A DNA stretch of 64,000 bases from Pedobacter sp. D749 (GTDB lineage: Bacteria; Bacteroidota; Bacteroidia; Sphingobacteriales; Sphingobacteriaceae). A program made the position numbers and the translations under genes. Below are positions 63,608 to 64,000 of this stretch, in pieces. The notes under the pieces were generated by a model. That model ran no database searches. It saw only the letters and a program-made list of their open reading frames with translations, and was not told where the DNA came from. How positions within the stretch are numbered: the stretch's first letter is position 1; every line of letters starts with the position of its first letter. Location: NCBI RefSeq assembly GCF_019317285.1, contig NZ_CP079218.1, positions 620,001 through 684,000 of the forward strand, given 5' to 3'.

Positions 63608-64000
63608 ATGAAAACCTTAAAATTGTTCTGTTCACTGGTGTTGGCTGCGGGAGTGGCTAATGCTCAAGGGGTAAAATTTTCAGCTGATCAACCTGCGGCA
63701 GGAAGTACCGTTAAATTTACCTACGATCCAAAAGGAACCAACCTGGAAAACCTGGCCGATGTAAAATGTAAGAGTTATACTTTTTTTTCGAAAACCAACC
63801 CAAAAGACACCAAGATTGAGCTGGTAAAAGAAGGGGCGATTTATAAAGGGGAAATTACTGCGCCGGATAGCGTTACCGTGGTTGGACTTGCTTTTTCGGT
63901 TGGCGATCAGAAAGATGAAGCGCCTGCGGGTTATGTACTTGAATTTACCAAAGGTGGAAAAGTGCCTGCTGAAGCCTATCTTAACGAAGCCTTTTTATAC
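63608..64000 (+). CDS. Secreted protein, N-terminal part (cut by window end)
   Basis: 131 residues are visible, open at the right edge. A signal peptide (MKTLKLFCSLVLAAGVANAQ) precedes an all-beta, Ig-like domain: VKFSADQPAAGSTVKFTYDP, IYKGEITAPDSVTVVGLAFS, GYVLEFTKGGKVP. This resembles the N-terminal domain of large thioredoxin-like (TlpA-type) proteins of Sphingobacteriaceae, but the diagnostic CxxC part would be beyond the window. The ATG is clear. Confidence 0.7.
   Translation, partial: MKTLKLFCSLVLAAGVANAQGVKFSADQPAAGSTVKFTYDPKGTNLENLADVKCKSYTFFSKTNPKDTKIELVKEGAIYKGEITAPDSVTVVGLAFSVGDQKDEAPAGYVLEFTKGGKVPAEAYLNEAFLY

Overview
The window is chromosomal DNA of a Bacteroidota bacterium, most likely a Sphingobacteriaceae member close to Pedobacter. 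Evidence: AT-rich intergenic DNA; start codons almost never preceded by a Shine-Dalgarno; at least nine promoters with the Bacteroidota -7 box TAnnTTTG; TonB receptors with N-terminal carboxypeptidase-like domains paired with lipoproteins; RNase Y; and gene orders typical of the phylum (pheT - coiled-coil gene - zapA - 6S RNA - rny; rpsU - xerC - raiA - tRNAs - tuf). Genus level is inference.

Layout. 1-4.7 kb: rpsT, radC, a secreted EEP-family hydrolase, then a tight four-gene set of an Lgt-like membrane enzyme, a radical SAM protein of the COG1964/tetraether-lipid-synthase type and two duplicated small membrane proteins. 4.8-10.4 kb: pheT, coiled-coil gene, zapA, a foldable 6S RNA, rny and an Mpo1-like membrane protein. 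10.4-14.9 kb: TonB receptor plus beta-helix lipoprotein behind a 11-bp-phased TTAAC array that looks like a Pho box series. 15-19 kb: AT-rich accessory stretch with an orphan lipoprotein, about 1.1 kb without an intact gene but with a striking 175-bp inverted array of 11-bp units, and an M57 zinc protease. 19-25.4 kb: small hypotheticals, a secreted transglutaminase-like protein, a PlsC-type acyltransferase beside its fused PlsC+GNAT (OlsF/GlsF-like) paralogue, and a helix-hairpin-helix protein. 25.4-28.5 kb: repeat-rich DNA, acyl-CoA dehydrogenase, DUF6496 protein.

28.6-45.1 kb is the translation/transcription core: rpsU, xerC, raiA, tRNA-Thr/Tyr/Gly/Thr, tuf, tRNA-Trp, secE, nusG, rplKAJL, rpoB, rpoC. 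The run is interrupted by one secreted hypothetical protein between nusG and rplK. 45.4-49.7 kb holds a minus-strand TonB receptor/lipoprotein/beta-barrel operon, flanked by diverged direct repeats and sitting between rpoC and DUF3467. Then come a FadL-type porin with a GDSL lipoprotein, a matrixin, a minus-strand tRNA-maturation cluster (miaA, cca, tsaC with a pRiA4b-ORF3-like gene), two DUF4136 lipoproteins, a glycosyltransferase, dapD, an Hsp15-like S4 protein, an EcsC-family protein and the start of a secreted protein cut by the window end.

The less expected material is mostly non-coding or lipid-related: the Lgt-like/radical SAM set, the two 11-bp-phased arrays, a family of intergenic hairpins built from short iterated words that differ from locus to locus, canonical Shine-Dalgarno sequences seen only at rpsU and raiA, and palindromic operators at the FadL and TonB promoters. 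All family assignments come from reading motifs; no database search was run.
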